NCBI RefSeq assembly: GCF_001278055.1
Contig: NZ_CP010802.1
Span: 744,001-808,000, forward strand
DNA from: Desulfuromonas soudanensis
GTDB taxonomy: Bacteria > Desulfobacterota > Desulfuromonadia > Desulfuromonadales > WTL
Length of the DNA stretch: 64,000 bases
Direction of reading: 5' to 3'
Part shown: positions 1 to 7,856 of the stretch, one piece after another
How positions within the stretch are numbered: the stretch's first letter is position 1
Layout: the number at the start of each line of letters is the position of its first letter
Translations under genes and position numbers: made by a program
Notes under the pieces: generated by a model
The model's database searches: none
Told to the model about the DNA's origin: nothing
Seen by the model: the letters and a program-made list of their open reading frames with translations, nothing else

Positions 1-1565
1 TGCGCGCCGCCCTCCCCGGCCGGGACCAGCGCTGGACGCCGCCGCCGCGCCGCGGCTTCCTCTCCAGCCGCGGCGCCGTCGTCCCCATCGGCGGCCTTGC
101 TCCCTGTGCGGTGATCGGCGAGCGGATCAATCCCACCGGCAAGAAGATCTACAGCGCCGAACTGCGTCAAGGGAAAACGGCCTACGTGCGCCGCGAGGCC
201 CAGGATCAGGTCACCGCCGGCGCCACCCTCCTCGACATCAACTGCGGTTCTCCCGGAGTCGACGAGCCGCTGGCCCTCGAGCGCGCGGTTTTTGCCGCCT
301 CCGGGGTGGTCGCCGCCCCGCTGGTCCTCGATTCCTCCGACCCCGTCGCCCTCGAGAGGGGGCTCAAGGCCGCCGACGGCAAGGTCCTGATCAATTCGGT
401 CTCCGGCGAGGCCAGAAGTCTCGCCGCGATCCTCCCCCTGGCCCGTAAGTACGGCGCCGCCGTCATCGGGTTGGCTCTCGACGAAAGGGGGATCCCCGAG
501 ACCGCCGAGGGGCGCCTCGCCGTGGCCCGTCGGATCGTCGACGGGGCCGTGGCCGCAGGACTCCCCCGGGAGGACGTGGTCATCGACTGCCTGACGCTCA
601 CCGTGTCGGCGGAGCAGAAACGGGCCATGGAGACCCTTCGCGCCCTGCGCCGGGTGAAGGAAGAACTTGGAGTCGCCACCGTTCTCGGCGTCAGCAACAT
701 CTCCTTCGGACTGCCGGCCCGGCCCATCCTCTCTTCGGCCTTTTTCGCCATGGCGTTGGAGGCCGGACTCGATGCCGCCATCATCAATCCCCGGGACGAA
801 CGGATGATGGACGCCTTCCGGGCGGCCATGGTCCTCCTCGGGCACGATCAGCGGGCCGAAGCCTACATCGCCGAGTACGGCGGCCTCACCGCCGCCCCCA
901 CCCTGCCGCAGGGCGAAGGCGCCGAATGCGGCATCCGCGAACAGCTTACCGCGGCGATCATCGAAGGGGACAGCGAGGGGATCCTTCCCCTGGTGGAGAA
1001 GGCCCTGGCCGAGGGGCTCTCGACCCTGGAAATCAGCAACGAGGGGCTCCTCCCCGGCCTGGAAGAGGTGGGACGGCGCTTCGGCAAAAACCAGATCTTC
1101 CTCCCCCAGGTCATGCTCTCCTCCGAAACGATGCAGGCCGCCTTTGCCCGCCTGAAGAAGGAGTTGGGCGGGCTCGACACCGCCTCCCTGGGGAAGATCC
1201 TCATGGCCACCGTCGAGGGGGACATCCACGATATCGGCAAGAACATCGTCTGCACCCTCCTTGAAAACCACGGCTTCGAGGTCATCGACCTCGGCAAGAA
1301 CGTCCCGGCGGCGCGGATCGTCGAACAGGCCCGCGCCCTCGAGGTCGATGCCGTCGGCCTCTCGGCCCTGATGACCACGACCCTTGCCCAGATGGAGACG
1401 ACTGTCGCCCTGCTGCGTCAGGCCGGAGTCACCGTCTTCACCATGGTCGGCGGTGCGGTGGTGACCCCCGAGTACGCCGCCTCCATCGGCGCCGATCTCT
1501 ACGCCGCCGACGCCCTGGAGGCCGTGGCCAGGATCAAGGAACTCCTCCGGCAAAAGACGGTATAG
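1..1565 (+). CDS. metH: Methionine synthase, cobalamin-dependent (3' part)
   Basis: Transfers the methyl group of 5-methyltetrahydrofolate to homocysteine through cobalamin, in the cytoplasm. The frame is open from base 3, so the N-terminal homocysteine-binding barrel lies mostly outside the window. Visible are the pterin-binding domain, starting at GERINPTGKK (near base 111), then the helical cap and the B12-binding Rossmann domain with the base-off motif DIHDIGKN (1221-1244), whose His ligates cobalt. The protein stops about 100 residues after this motif, so the S-adenosylmethionine-dependent reactivation domain of the E. coli enzyme is absent; this short architecture is common in Geobacter-type genomes, where reactivation needs a separate protein. 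GTG 111 could look like a start but lies inside the conserved pterin domain, so it is internal. Confidence 0.93.
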   Translation, partial: RAALPGRDQRWTPPPRRGFLSSRGAVVPIGGLAPCAVIGERINPTGKKIYSAELRQGKTAYVRREAQDQVTAGATLLDINCGSPGVDEPLALERAVFAASGVVAAPLVLDSSDPVALERGLKAADGKVLINSVSGEARSLAAILPLARKYGAAVIGLALDERGIPETAEGRLAVARRIVDGAVAAGLPREDVVIDCLTLTVSAEQKRAMETLRALRRVKEELGVATVLGVSNISFGLPARPILSSAFFAMALEAGLDAAIINPRDERMMDAFRAAMVLLGHDQRAEAYIAEYGGLTAAPTLPQGEGAECGIREQLTAAIIEGDSEGILPLVEKALAEGLSTLEISNEGLLPGLEEVGRRFGKNQIFLPQVMLSSETMQAAFARLKKELGGLDTASLGKILMATVEGDIHDIGKNIVCTLLENHGFEVIDLGKNVPAARIVEQARALEVDAVGLSALMTTTLAQMETTVALLRQAGVTVFTMVGGAVVTPEYAASIGADLYAADALEAVARIKELLRQKTV

Positions 1566-1631
1566 GGCTTGCGTCATTTCGCGGAACGTGCTAGAAAGGG
1601 CTTAATTTTTCATCTTCTCTGAGGGGCTCGG

Positions 1632-2238
1632 ATGGTCGGTGGCTTCAATCACAATTTTCGTTACAAGGGCGAGATGTATCACGTCCAGACCGAGGATGGC
1701 GGGCGCAGAAGTCCCAACATCATCACCCTCCTCTACAAGGGGGGGACGATTCTCGGTTCCAAGAAGACCTCCTACGCCGACATCTCGAAGGTCGACAACC
1801 TCGAACAGGTCGTCGAGGAGTTGATGAAGGAGCAGCACAAGGAGATGCTGCGCGCCCTCAAGGAAGGCGAGTACGACGAGATCATCGGCGGCCGGATGAT
1901 GGTCGGCACTCCGCCGGAAGCACCCGTTGTCAGGGCTCCGGCAGCCGTCGCGGCTCCGGCCCCTCCCGCTCCTCCGAGACCGGCTGCTCCTCCTGTTGCC
2001 GCCCCCCCGAGACCGACGGCCGCTCCTGTCACTCCCCCCCCGAGACCGGCTGTTCCTCCTGTCCCCCCCCGAGACCGGCCGCCCCTCCCGCCGCGGCCCC
2101 CCACCCCCCAGGCCGACAGCTCCTGCCGCGCCCGCCACGCCGAAGCCCGTTCCCGAGCCGGAGGCTACGGTGGTCGAGACGACCCTCGACGACATCATCC
2201 TCTCCTATCTGGTGGGGGATGACGGCAAGGGGAAATAA
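1632..2238 (+). CDS. Conserved Pro-rich protein of unknown function, frame broken in C runs
   Basis: ATG 1632 follows the metH stop by 66 bases. The N-terminal 90 residues are a compact conserved-looking region (motifs FNHNFRYKGEMYHVQTEDGG, LYKGGTILGSKKTSY, EYDEIIGGRMM). A low-complexity linker of repeated PPPRPAAP units follows, and the protein should end in a short acidic helix ending LDDIILSYLVGDDGK. That end lies in another frame: reading it needs one extra C in the run 2063-2070 and one in 2097-2102. Without correction the first frame ends at 2222 with an unrelated Arg-rich tail. The intact C-terminal helix in the third frame argues that the two breaks are sequencing undercalls or very recent. 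I do not recognise the family; no enzyme motif is visible. Confidence 0.6.
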
Positions 2239-2342
2239 CATGAAACCCGTTCCGGAGCTGGGGATTCAGAACCCGGGGCCGAAACTGCGATGACCTCACC
2301 GCCCCGTCCGGGACGGCCTGACCCAAAGGGAGCACATTTTTG

Positions 2343-3170
2343 ATGTTGACTGAAACCACCGTCCGGGAACTTGAGGAGACCGCCCTCCATCTGCGTGTGG
2401 ACATCCTCAAGATGCTCAATGCCGCCCAGTCCGGGCACACCGGCGGAAGTCTCTCCGCCATCGATGCCATGACCGCCCTCTATTTCCACAAGATGCGCCA
2501 CGATCCCAGCAATCCCCGCTGGGAAGACCGGGATCGTTTCATCCTTTCCAAGGGGCATGCGGCCCCGGCGCTCTACGCCTGTCTGGCGCGGGCCGGATAT
2601 TTCCCGTCCGAAGATCTCAAGACCCTGCGCCGCCTCGGCAGCCATCTGCAGGGGCATCCGGACATGAACAAGACCCCGGGCGTCGAGGTCTGTACCGGCT
2701 CCCTCGGCCAGGGGATCTCCCAGGCCGTCGGCATCGCCCTGGCCTCCCGCCTCGCCGGAAAGGGCGCGCGGATCTACACCCTCCTCGGCGACGGCGAGCT
2801 TCAGGAAGGGCAGGTCTGGGAGGCCGCCATGGCCGCAGCACACTACAAGCTCGACAACCTCTGCGCCATCCTCGACCAGAACGGACTGCAGATCGACGGC
2901 GAGGTGGCCAAGGTCATGAACGTCGGTCCCGTCGGCCCCAAGTTTCTCGCCTTCAACTGGCACGTCCTCGAAGTCGACGGCCACGATCTCCAGGCCATCT
3001 GCCGGGCCCTCGACGACGCCGAGAAGACCGACGGTCGTCCGACCCTGATTATCGCCCGCACCGTCAAGGGGAAGGGGGTTCCCTTCTTCGAGCACAAGGC
3101 GAGCTATCACGGAGTTCCGCCCAGCGACGACGAGCTCGGCCGGGCCCTCGAGCACCTCGGGCATTCTTGA
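2343..3170 (+). CDS. Transketolase, N-terminal subunit
   Basis: First half of a split transketolase (275 residues), which with the next gene moves two-carbon ketol units in the non-oxidative pentose phosphate pathway. The thiamine diphosphate motif GDGE...N runs from about residue 149 to 181. The conserved SKGHAAPALYA and HLQGHPDMNKTPGVE segments, with His residues near the active site, are present. ATG 2343 was chosen over TTG 2340 because it fits GGGAG at 2327-2331. The two-gene arrangement is usual in many deltaproteobacteria, archaea and Firmicutes. Confidence in the family is high; 1-deoxyxylulose-5-phosphate synthase is excluded by the split form and by the TKT-type motifs. Confidence 0.95.
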   Translation: MLTETTVRELEETALHLRVDILKMLNAAQSGHTGGSLSAIDAMTALYFHKMRHDPSNPRWEDRDRFILSKGHAAPALYACLARAGYFPSEDLKTLRRLGSHLQGHPDMNKTPGVEVCTGSLGQGISQAVGIALASRLAGKGARIYTLLGDGELQEGQVWEAAMAAAHYKLDNLCAILDQNGLQIDGEVAKVMNVGPVGPKFLAFNWHVLEVDGHDLQAICRALDDAEKTDGRPTLIIARTVKGKGVPFFEHKASYHGVPPSDDELGRALEHLGHS

Positions 3171-3182
3171 GGGACTGAGGCA

Positions 3183-3228
3183 GAATACAGAACATAGAGC
3201 ACAGAAAATAGAATACAGAATACAGAAG
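3183..3228. repeat. Short tandem-like AATACAGAA repeats
   Basis: Between the two transketolase genes there are several imperfect copies of the 8-9 base unit (A)ATACAGAA: at 3184-3191, a degenerate stretch to 3210, then two adjoining copies around 3211-3227. The spacer is AT-rich compared with the genes on both sides. It could be a simple-sequence expansion or a linker tolerated within the operon; no protein or hairpin is apparent. Confidence 0.5.
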
Positions 3229-3286
3229 GGTTTTGAGTTCTGTAGATTGAATTCTTCTTCCAGATATCCGAAAGGTTTTGGTTTGT

Positions 3287-4225
3287 ATGAGTGAAATGAT
3301 CGCAACTAGAGACGCCTACGGCAAGACCCTTCTGGAACTCGGTCGGGAGAATCCTCGCGTTGTGGTTTTGGACGCCGACCTCTCAGGGTCGACCAAGACC
3401 GGCCTCTTCGCCAAGGAATTCCCCGATCGCTTCTTCAATGCCGGGATCGCCGAGGCCAACATGGTCGGCATGGCCGCAGGACTCGCCTCCGGGGGGATGA
3501 TCCCCTTCGCCTCCACCTTTGCCGTCTTTGCCGCCGGTCGCGCCTTCGAACAGATCCGCCAGTCCCTGGCCTATCCGAAGATGAACGTCAAGATCGTGGC
3601 GACCCACGGCGGCATCACCGTCGGCGAGGACGGCGGTTCCCACCAGTCGGTGGAGGATCTCGCCATCATGCGCGCCCTTCCCAACATGACGGTCCTCTGC
3701 CCCGCCGACGGTCCGGAAACCTCCGCCGCCATTCGCGCCGCCGCCGCCCTGCAGGGACCGGTCTACGTCCGTCTCGGCCGCGCCAAGGTGCCGGTCATCT
3801 TCCCCGGCGGCTGCGACTTTACCGTCGGCCGGGGCGCGACCCTCCGTGAGGGGAGCGATCTGACCTTCATCACCACCGGCCTGATGAGCGCCATGGCCCT
3901 CGATGCTGCGCGGATTCTCGAAGCCGAAAAGATCTCGGCCCGGGTCATCCATCTCGGGAGCATCAAGCCCCTCGATGTGGAACTCGTCCTGCGGGCCGCC
4001 CGGGAAACGGGCGCCGTGGTCACCGCCGAGGAGCATTCGGTGATCGGCGGTCTCGGCGGCGCGGTCTGCGAAGCCCTCGCCGAAGGGTTCCCGGTCCCCG
4101 TGGAGCGCGTCGGACTGCGGGACGTCTTCGGCCAGTCGGGGACCGGCGAAGAGCTGCTGGCCCACTACGGTCTGACCCCCGCCCACCTGGTCGAAGCGGC
4201 GGAACGGGTCCTCAAGCGCAAGTGA
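3287..4225 (+). CDS. Transketolase, C-terminal subunit
   Basis: Second half of the split transketolase (312 residues): the pyrimidine-binding domain followed by the C-terminal domain. Recognisable segments are VVVLDADLSGSTKTG, the FNAGIAEANMVGMAAGLA stretch holding the catalytic Glu that activates thiamine diphosphate, and HGGITVGEDGGSHQSVEDLA. ATG 3287 (MSEMIATRDAYG) is preferred; a TTG at 3278 is also in frame but has no better ribosome site. It is separated from the N-terminal subunit by 116 bases containing the AATACAGAA repeats. The stop overlaps the GTG start of the next gene by four bases, so co-transcription is likely. Confidence 0.95.
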   Translation: MSEMIATRDAYGKTLLELGRENPRVVVLDADLSGSTKTGLFAKEFPDRFFNAGIAEANMVGMAAGLASGGMIPFASTFAVFAAGRAFEQIRQSLAYPKMNVKIVATHGGITVGEDGGSHQSVEDLAIMRALPNMTVLCPADGPETSAAIRAAAALQGPVYVRLGRAKVPVIFPGGCDFTVGRGATLREGSDLTFITTGLMSAMALDAARILEAEKISARVIHLGSIKPLDVELVLRAARETGAVVTAEEHSVIGGLGGAVCEALAEGFPVPVERVGLRDVFGQSGTGEELLAHYGLTPAHLVEAAERVLKRK

Positions 4226-4773
4226 AGCGAAGCGTAACACCCCGTCTGGGGAACCAGCACGGTTTCGCCCTGCTGACGGTCCTGGTGGCAGTGGTCATCC
4301 TCGGCCTGACCGCCGCCGTGACCGGCTCCAGCTGGAAGACTCTTGTCCAGCAATCCCGGGAAGAAGAACTCTTCTGGCGCGGGGATCAGATCCGCCGGGG
4401 CATCGAAAGCTATTACACCTTTTCGACCAGCGGCGCGCGCAATCAGTTGCCGGCCAAACTCGAGGACCTGGTCAAGGATCCGCGGTCCCTGCAGACCAAC
4501 CGCCACCTCCGCCGGGTCTATCTCGACCCGATGACCGGAGAGGACTGGGTCCTGATCAAGGATCCGGGAGGGCATATTACGGGAGTCCGCAGCGCCAGTA
4601 CCCTCGAGCCCTTCCGCAAGGACGGTTTCCCCGAGGGGTATGAAAGCTTCGTTTCGCGCAGCAAGTACAGCGAGTGGGAGTTCGTTTACGTGCCGAAAGT
4701 CACGAAAGTTCCGCCGCCAACAAGGCCAGGGGTTCCCGGCTCTCCGGTCGCACCGCCAGCCAGGGCCAATTAA
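4222..4773 (+). CDS. Prepilin-like protein (type II secretion/type IV pilus pseudopilin)
   Basis: 183 residues with a class III prepilin signal: a short basic leader ending HG, then FALLTVLVAVVILGLTAAV, so peptidase cleavage is expected after Gly14. The mature helix has no Glu at position 5 (FALLTV), which is typical of minor pilins or GspH/GspI/GspK-like proteins rather than the major subunit. The C-terminal part contains a GspG-like segment (YLDPMTGEDWVLIKD) and a Pro-rich tail. GTG 4222 overlaps the transketolase stop. It is followed nine bases later by the sensor kinase gene, so it may belong to the same transcript. Its role at the cell envelope is inferred from the leader only. Confidence 0.75.
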   Translation: MKRSVTPRLGNQHGFALLTVLVAVVILGLTAAVTGSSWKTLVQQSREEELFWRGDQIRRGIESYYTFSTSGARNQLPAKLEDLVKDPRSLQTNRHLRRVYLDPMTGEDWVLIKDPGGHITGVRSASTLEPFRKDGFPEGYESFVSRSKYSEWEFVYVPKVTKVPPPTRPGVPGSPVAPPARAN

Positions 4774-4782
4774 GGGGGCGCG

Positions 4783-6285
4783 TTGTTTTTCAGAAATCTG
4801 GTCGGCCGCGTCATCATACTCAATATCCTCCTGCTGACCATCGGCATCGGAGCCCTGACCCTCTTCTACATCCGCAGGGAGCAGGGACACCTCATCAGTT
4901 CCACCGTCGAGAGCGCCGACCTCCTGCTGTCGACCGTCGAGCGATCCATTTTCAACTCGATGCGGATCGGCAACAGCGAGGATGTTCAGGCCATCCTCGA
5001 AATGGTTGGGCGCAGCCACCACCTGGCCAGGGTGCGCATCTTCCACCCCGGCGGCACCATTCTCAAGTCCGCCCATCGCCAGGAGATCGGCAGCCAGGTC
5101 GATCCCAACGATCTGGCTCTCTTTCTGAACGGCCGCACCGAAGGGGTCTTCAAGGTCGACGGAGAGGACGTGCTGGGGATGATCAAGCCGATCGTCTCCG
5201 ACGAGCGCTGTTACCTCTGTCACGGCGTGGGGCGCAAGGTCATCGGCGTTCTCAATCTCAACTTCTCTCTCGACGACACCACGCGCCGCCTGCGGGAGTC
5301 GTCCCAGTTCTTCATGCTCTCCACGGCGGCCCTGATCCTTCTGCTGTCCGGCGGAATTTCCCTGATTCTGCTGCGCTTCGTCAAGCGCCCCATCCAGGAG
5401 ATGGCCGAGAAGATGGAGCGGGTGGAGGAGGGGGATTTTTCGGTGCGTCTGATCCCCCGTTCCACCGACGAGATGGGAAGCCTGGCCCGCAGCTTCAATT
5501 CCATGGTCGACAATCTGGAGGGGGCCCGCAAGGAACTGGAACAGTGCCATTTCAGGCAGATGGAACGCGCCGACCGCCTGGCGTCCATCGGCGAAATGGC
5601 GACGGGGATCGCCCACGAGATCAAGAACCCCCTGGCGGGAATCGGCGGCGCCATCTCCGTTCTCGCAGACGATTTCGATCCGGCGGACGAACGGAGGCAG
5701 ATCATCGGGGAAGTCCTCGAACAGATCGCCCGGCTCGACAAAACCGCCACCGACCTCCTCTATTTCGGAAAGCCGGGGACCCCCGAGTTCGCCTATGCCG
5801 ACATCAACGCCCTGGTCAAGAAGACGCTCTTCTTCATCGCTCAGCACCCCGAGGCCAAAAATATTCATCGGGTCAAGGAGCTGACCCGCGACCTTCCCGC
5901 CGTGTGGGTCGACGAGAAGCAAATTCAGCAGGTTCTCTTTAATGTCACGATCAACGCCATCCAGTCGATGAAGGACGGCGGCACCCTCTCGGTCTTCACC
6001 GACGCTCTTTTCCACGACGGCGTGGAACTGGTCCGGGTCCTGATCGCCGACAGCGGGGGAGGCATCGCCGAAGAGGAGCTGGAAAATATCTTCATCCCCT
6101 TCCACACCACCAAGACCCAGGGGACCGGGCTCGGCCTGCCGATCTGCCGCCGCCTCCTGGAGCAGCACGGCGGCGCGATCCGCGTCGAGAGCCGGCTGGG
6201 CGAGGGGACCACGTTCACCATTGAGCTTCCCGTCTTGGACGGGGGGACTGCAGGCAGAAACGAGGAGAGTCGTGCGCAAATATAA
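4783..6285 (+). CDS. Sensor histidine kinase with c-type heme motif
   Basis: Membrane kinase of 500 residues. Order: transmembrane helix 1 (about 7-29), periplasmic sensor region (30-175), transmembrane helix 2 (about 177-203), HAMP, HisKA with phospho-acceptor His278 in [12 protein letters not shown], and an HATPase domain with a G-rich box near the end ([12 protein letters not shown]). The sensor region carries CYLCH at residues 143-147, a covalent heme c attachment motif that is unusual in a kinase. Heme-containing periplasmic PAS-type sensors are known from Geobacter two-component and chemotaxis proteins; redox or ligand sensing here is inferred. The start is TTG 4783 with AAGGGGG at 4772-4778. 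The 3' end overlaps the regulator gene by 14 bases. Confidence 0.9.
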   Translation: MFFRNLVGRVIILNILLLTIGIGALTLFYIRREQGHLISSTVESADLLLSTVERSIFNSMRIGNSEDVQAILEMVGRSHHLARVRIFHPGGTILKSAHRQEIGSQVDPNDLALFLNGRTEGVFKVDGEDVLGMIKPIVSDERCYLCHGVGRKVIGVLNLNFSLDDTTRRLRESSQFFMLSTAALILLLSGGISLILLRFVKRPIQEMAEKMERVEEGDFSVRLIPRSTDEMGSLARSFNSMVDNLEGARKELEQCHFRQMERADRLASIGEMATGIAHEIKNPLAGIGGAISVLADDFDPADERRQIIGEVLEQIARLDKTATDLLYFGKPGTPEFAYADINALVKKTLFFIAQHPEAKNIHRVKELTRDLPAVWVDEKQIQQVLFNVTINAIQSMKDGGTLSVFTDALFHDGVELVRVLIADSGGGIAEEELENIFIPFHTTKTQGTGLGLPICRRLLEQHGGAIRVESRLGEGTTFTIELPVLDGGTAGRNEESRAQI

Positions 6286-7643
6286 AATTCTGGTCGTCGA
6301 CGACGAACATCTGATTCGCTGGTCCCTGGAGCAGAATCTCAAGAAGCAGGGGTATGAGGTCTTTACCGCCGGTACCGGTGAAGACGCCCTCCGGCTGGTG
6401 CGCGAAGAAGCGCCGGATCTGATGCTCCTCGATATCCAGCTTCCGGGAATCAGCGGCCTCGAGGTCCTCGAGCGGGTCAAGGAGATGGAGGAGGAGACCA
6501 CCGTCATCATGGTGACCGCCCTCGGCGTTCTTGAGACCGCCGTCAAGGCGATGCGCATGGGGGCCTACGACTACGTCAACAAGCCCTTCAATCTCGACGA
6601 GCTCGCCATCGTCATCAAAAAGGCTCTCGAAACCGGCGAGCTCAAGCGCGAGGTGGAGCACCTGCGTTCCGAGCAGTCGCGCAAGTACGGCATCGGCAAC
6701 ATCATCGGCGCCAACCGCCACATGCACGCCGTATTGGCCATGGTGGAAAAGATCGCCCGCAGCGATGCCAGCACCGTCCTGATTCAGGGGGAGAGCGGCA
6801 CCGGCAAGGAGTTGATCGCCAAGGCCATTCATTACGAAAGCGCCCGGGCCGACAAACCCTTCATGGCCATCAACTGCGCCGCCGTCCCCGAGACGCTTCT
6901 TGAAAGCGAGCTGATGGGGCACGAAAAGGGGGCTTTCACCGACGCCAAGGCGATGAAAAAGGGTCTCTTCGAGACCGCCGACGGCGGGACCATCTTCCTC
7001 GACGAGATCGGCGACATGGACCTCGGCATGCAGGCCAAGCTCCTGAGAGTCCTCGAGGAGCGCACCTTCCGCCGCGTCGGCGGCACCAAGGACATCCAGG
7101 TCGACGTGCGGATCGTCTCGGCGACCAACAAGGACCTCATCAAGGGGATGGAAGATAAAACCTTCCGCAACGACCTCTATTACCGGATCCAGGTCATCCC
7201 GATCTTTCTCCCCCCCCCTGCGGGAGCGCAAGGACGACATCATCACCCTCGCCGAGCACTTCATCGCCCACTTCAACCGCGAGTTCGGCAAGAGCGTCAA
7301 GGGGATCTCCAAGATGGCCGAGAAATTCCTCACCGAATACTCCTGGCCGGGAAACATTCGCGAACTCAAGAACGTCATCGAGCGGGCGATCATTCTCGAG
7401 AGCGAGGATACGATCCTCCTCGAGCACCTCCCCCAGGAGATCGTCGCCAAAACCGGCGGCAGCGGCGCCGGCCCGGTCGCCTTCAATCTCCCCCCCGAAG
7501 GGATCGACATCGAGGACGTGGAGCGCGAGCTGATCCGCCAGGCCCTCGAGCTCAGCGAGGGGAACCAGTCCAAGGCGGCGAAAAAGCTCAGCCTCGGCAT
7601 CGATGCCTTCCGATACCGGATGAAAAAGTTCGGTTTCCTCTAG
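6272..7643 (+). CDS. NtrC-family sigma-54 response regulator, one frameshift in a C run
   Basis: Partner of the heme kinase. GTG 6272 follows AGGAGAG at 6263-6269. Domains in order: receiver with phospho-acceptor Asp54 (LLDIQLPG), AAA+ domain with Walker A GESGTGKE, a GAFTD loop in place of the usual GAFTG, Walker B FLDEIGDM, and a C-terminal Fis-type helix-turn-helix ([13 protein letters not shown]). The frame breaks at a run of nine C (7210-7218): the expected protein reads [19 protein letters not shown], but the sequence has one extra C, and the rest of the regulator continues in another frame to the TAG at 7641. Without correction the first frame runs on meaninglessly to 8326. Whether this is an assembly error or a real knock-out cannot be decided here. 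A terminator follows. Confidence 0.88.
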
Positions 7644-7673
7644 GGAACCGACGGAAAATAATTGAAAGTGAAG

Positions 7674-7699
7674 AGGCCGGAGCGATCCGGCCTTTTTTT
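7674..7699 (+). terminator. Rho-independent terminator after the regulator gene
   Basis: The inverted repeat AGGCCGG / CCGGCCT with a six-base loop is followed by seven T. It separates the two-component genes from the downstream cytochrome cluster, which therefore needs its own promoter. Confidence 0.9.
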
Positions 7700-7745
7700 G
7701 TGCCTGCTGCACTCCTCCACACAGAAGCTATGCGGGTAAGCACAG

Positions 7746-7762
7746 TTGGTACCATGATTGCA
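7746..7762 (+). promoter_or_regulatory. Sigma-54 (-24/-12) promoter of the cytochrome cluster
   Basis: TTGGTACCATGATTGCA keeps the invariant GG (7748-7749) and GC (7760-7761) exactly ten bases apart and has a full TTGCA -12 box. It departs from TGGCACG-N4-TTGCA at two -24 positions only. It lies 94 bases upstream of the next ATG and directly downstream of an NtrC-type activator gene, which fits activator-dependent transcription. Enhancer sites were not identified. Confidence 0.7.
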
Positions 7763-7856
7763 GACTACTTCTGCGGACGGAGAACTGTCACGACATTATG
7801 GATTCTGACAAATATACGTATACCCCTAGTTTCCGTACATTTCAGGAGGCGTCACT

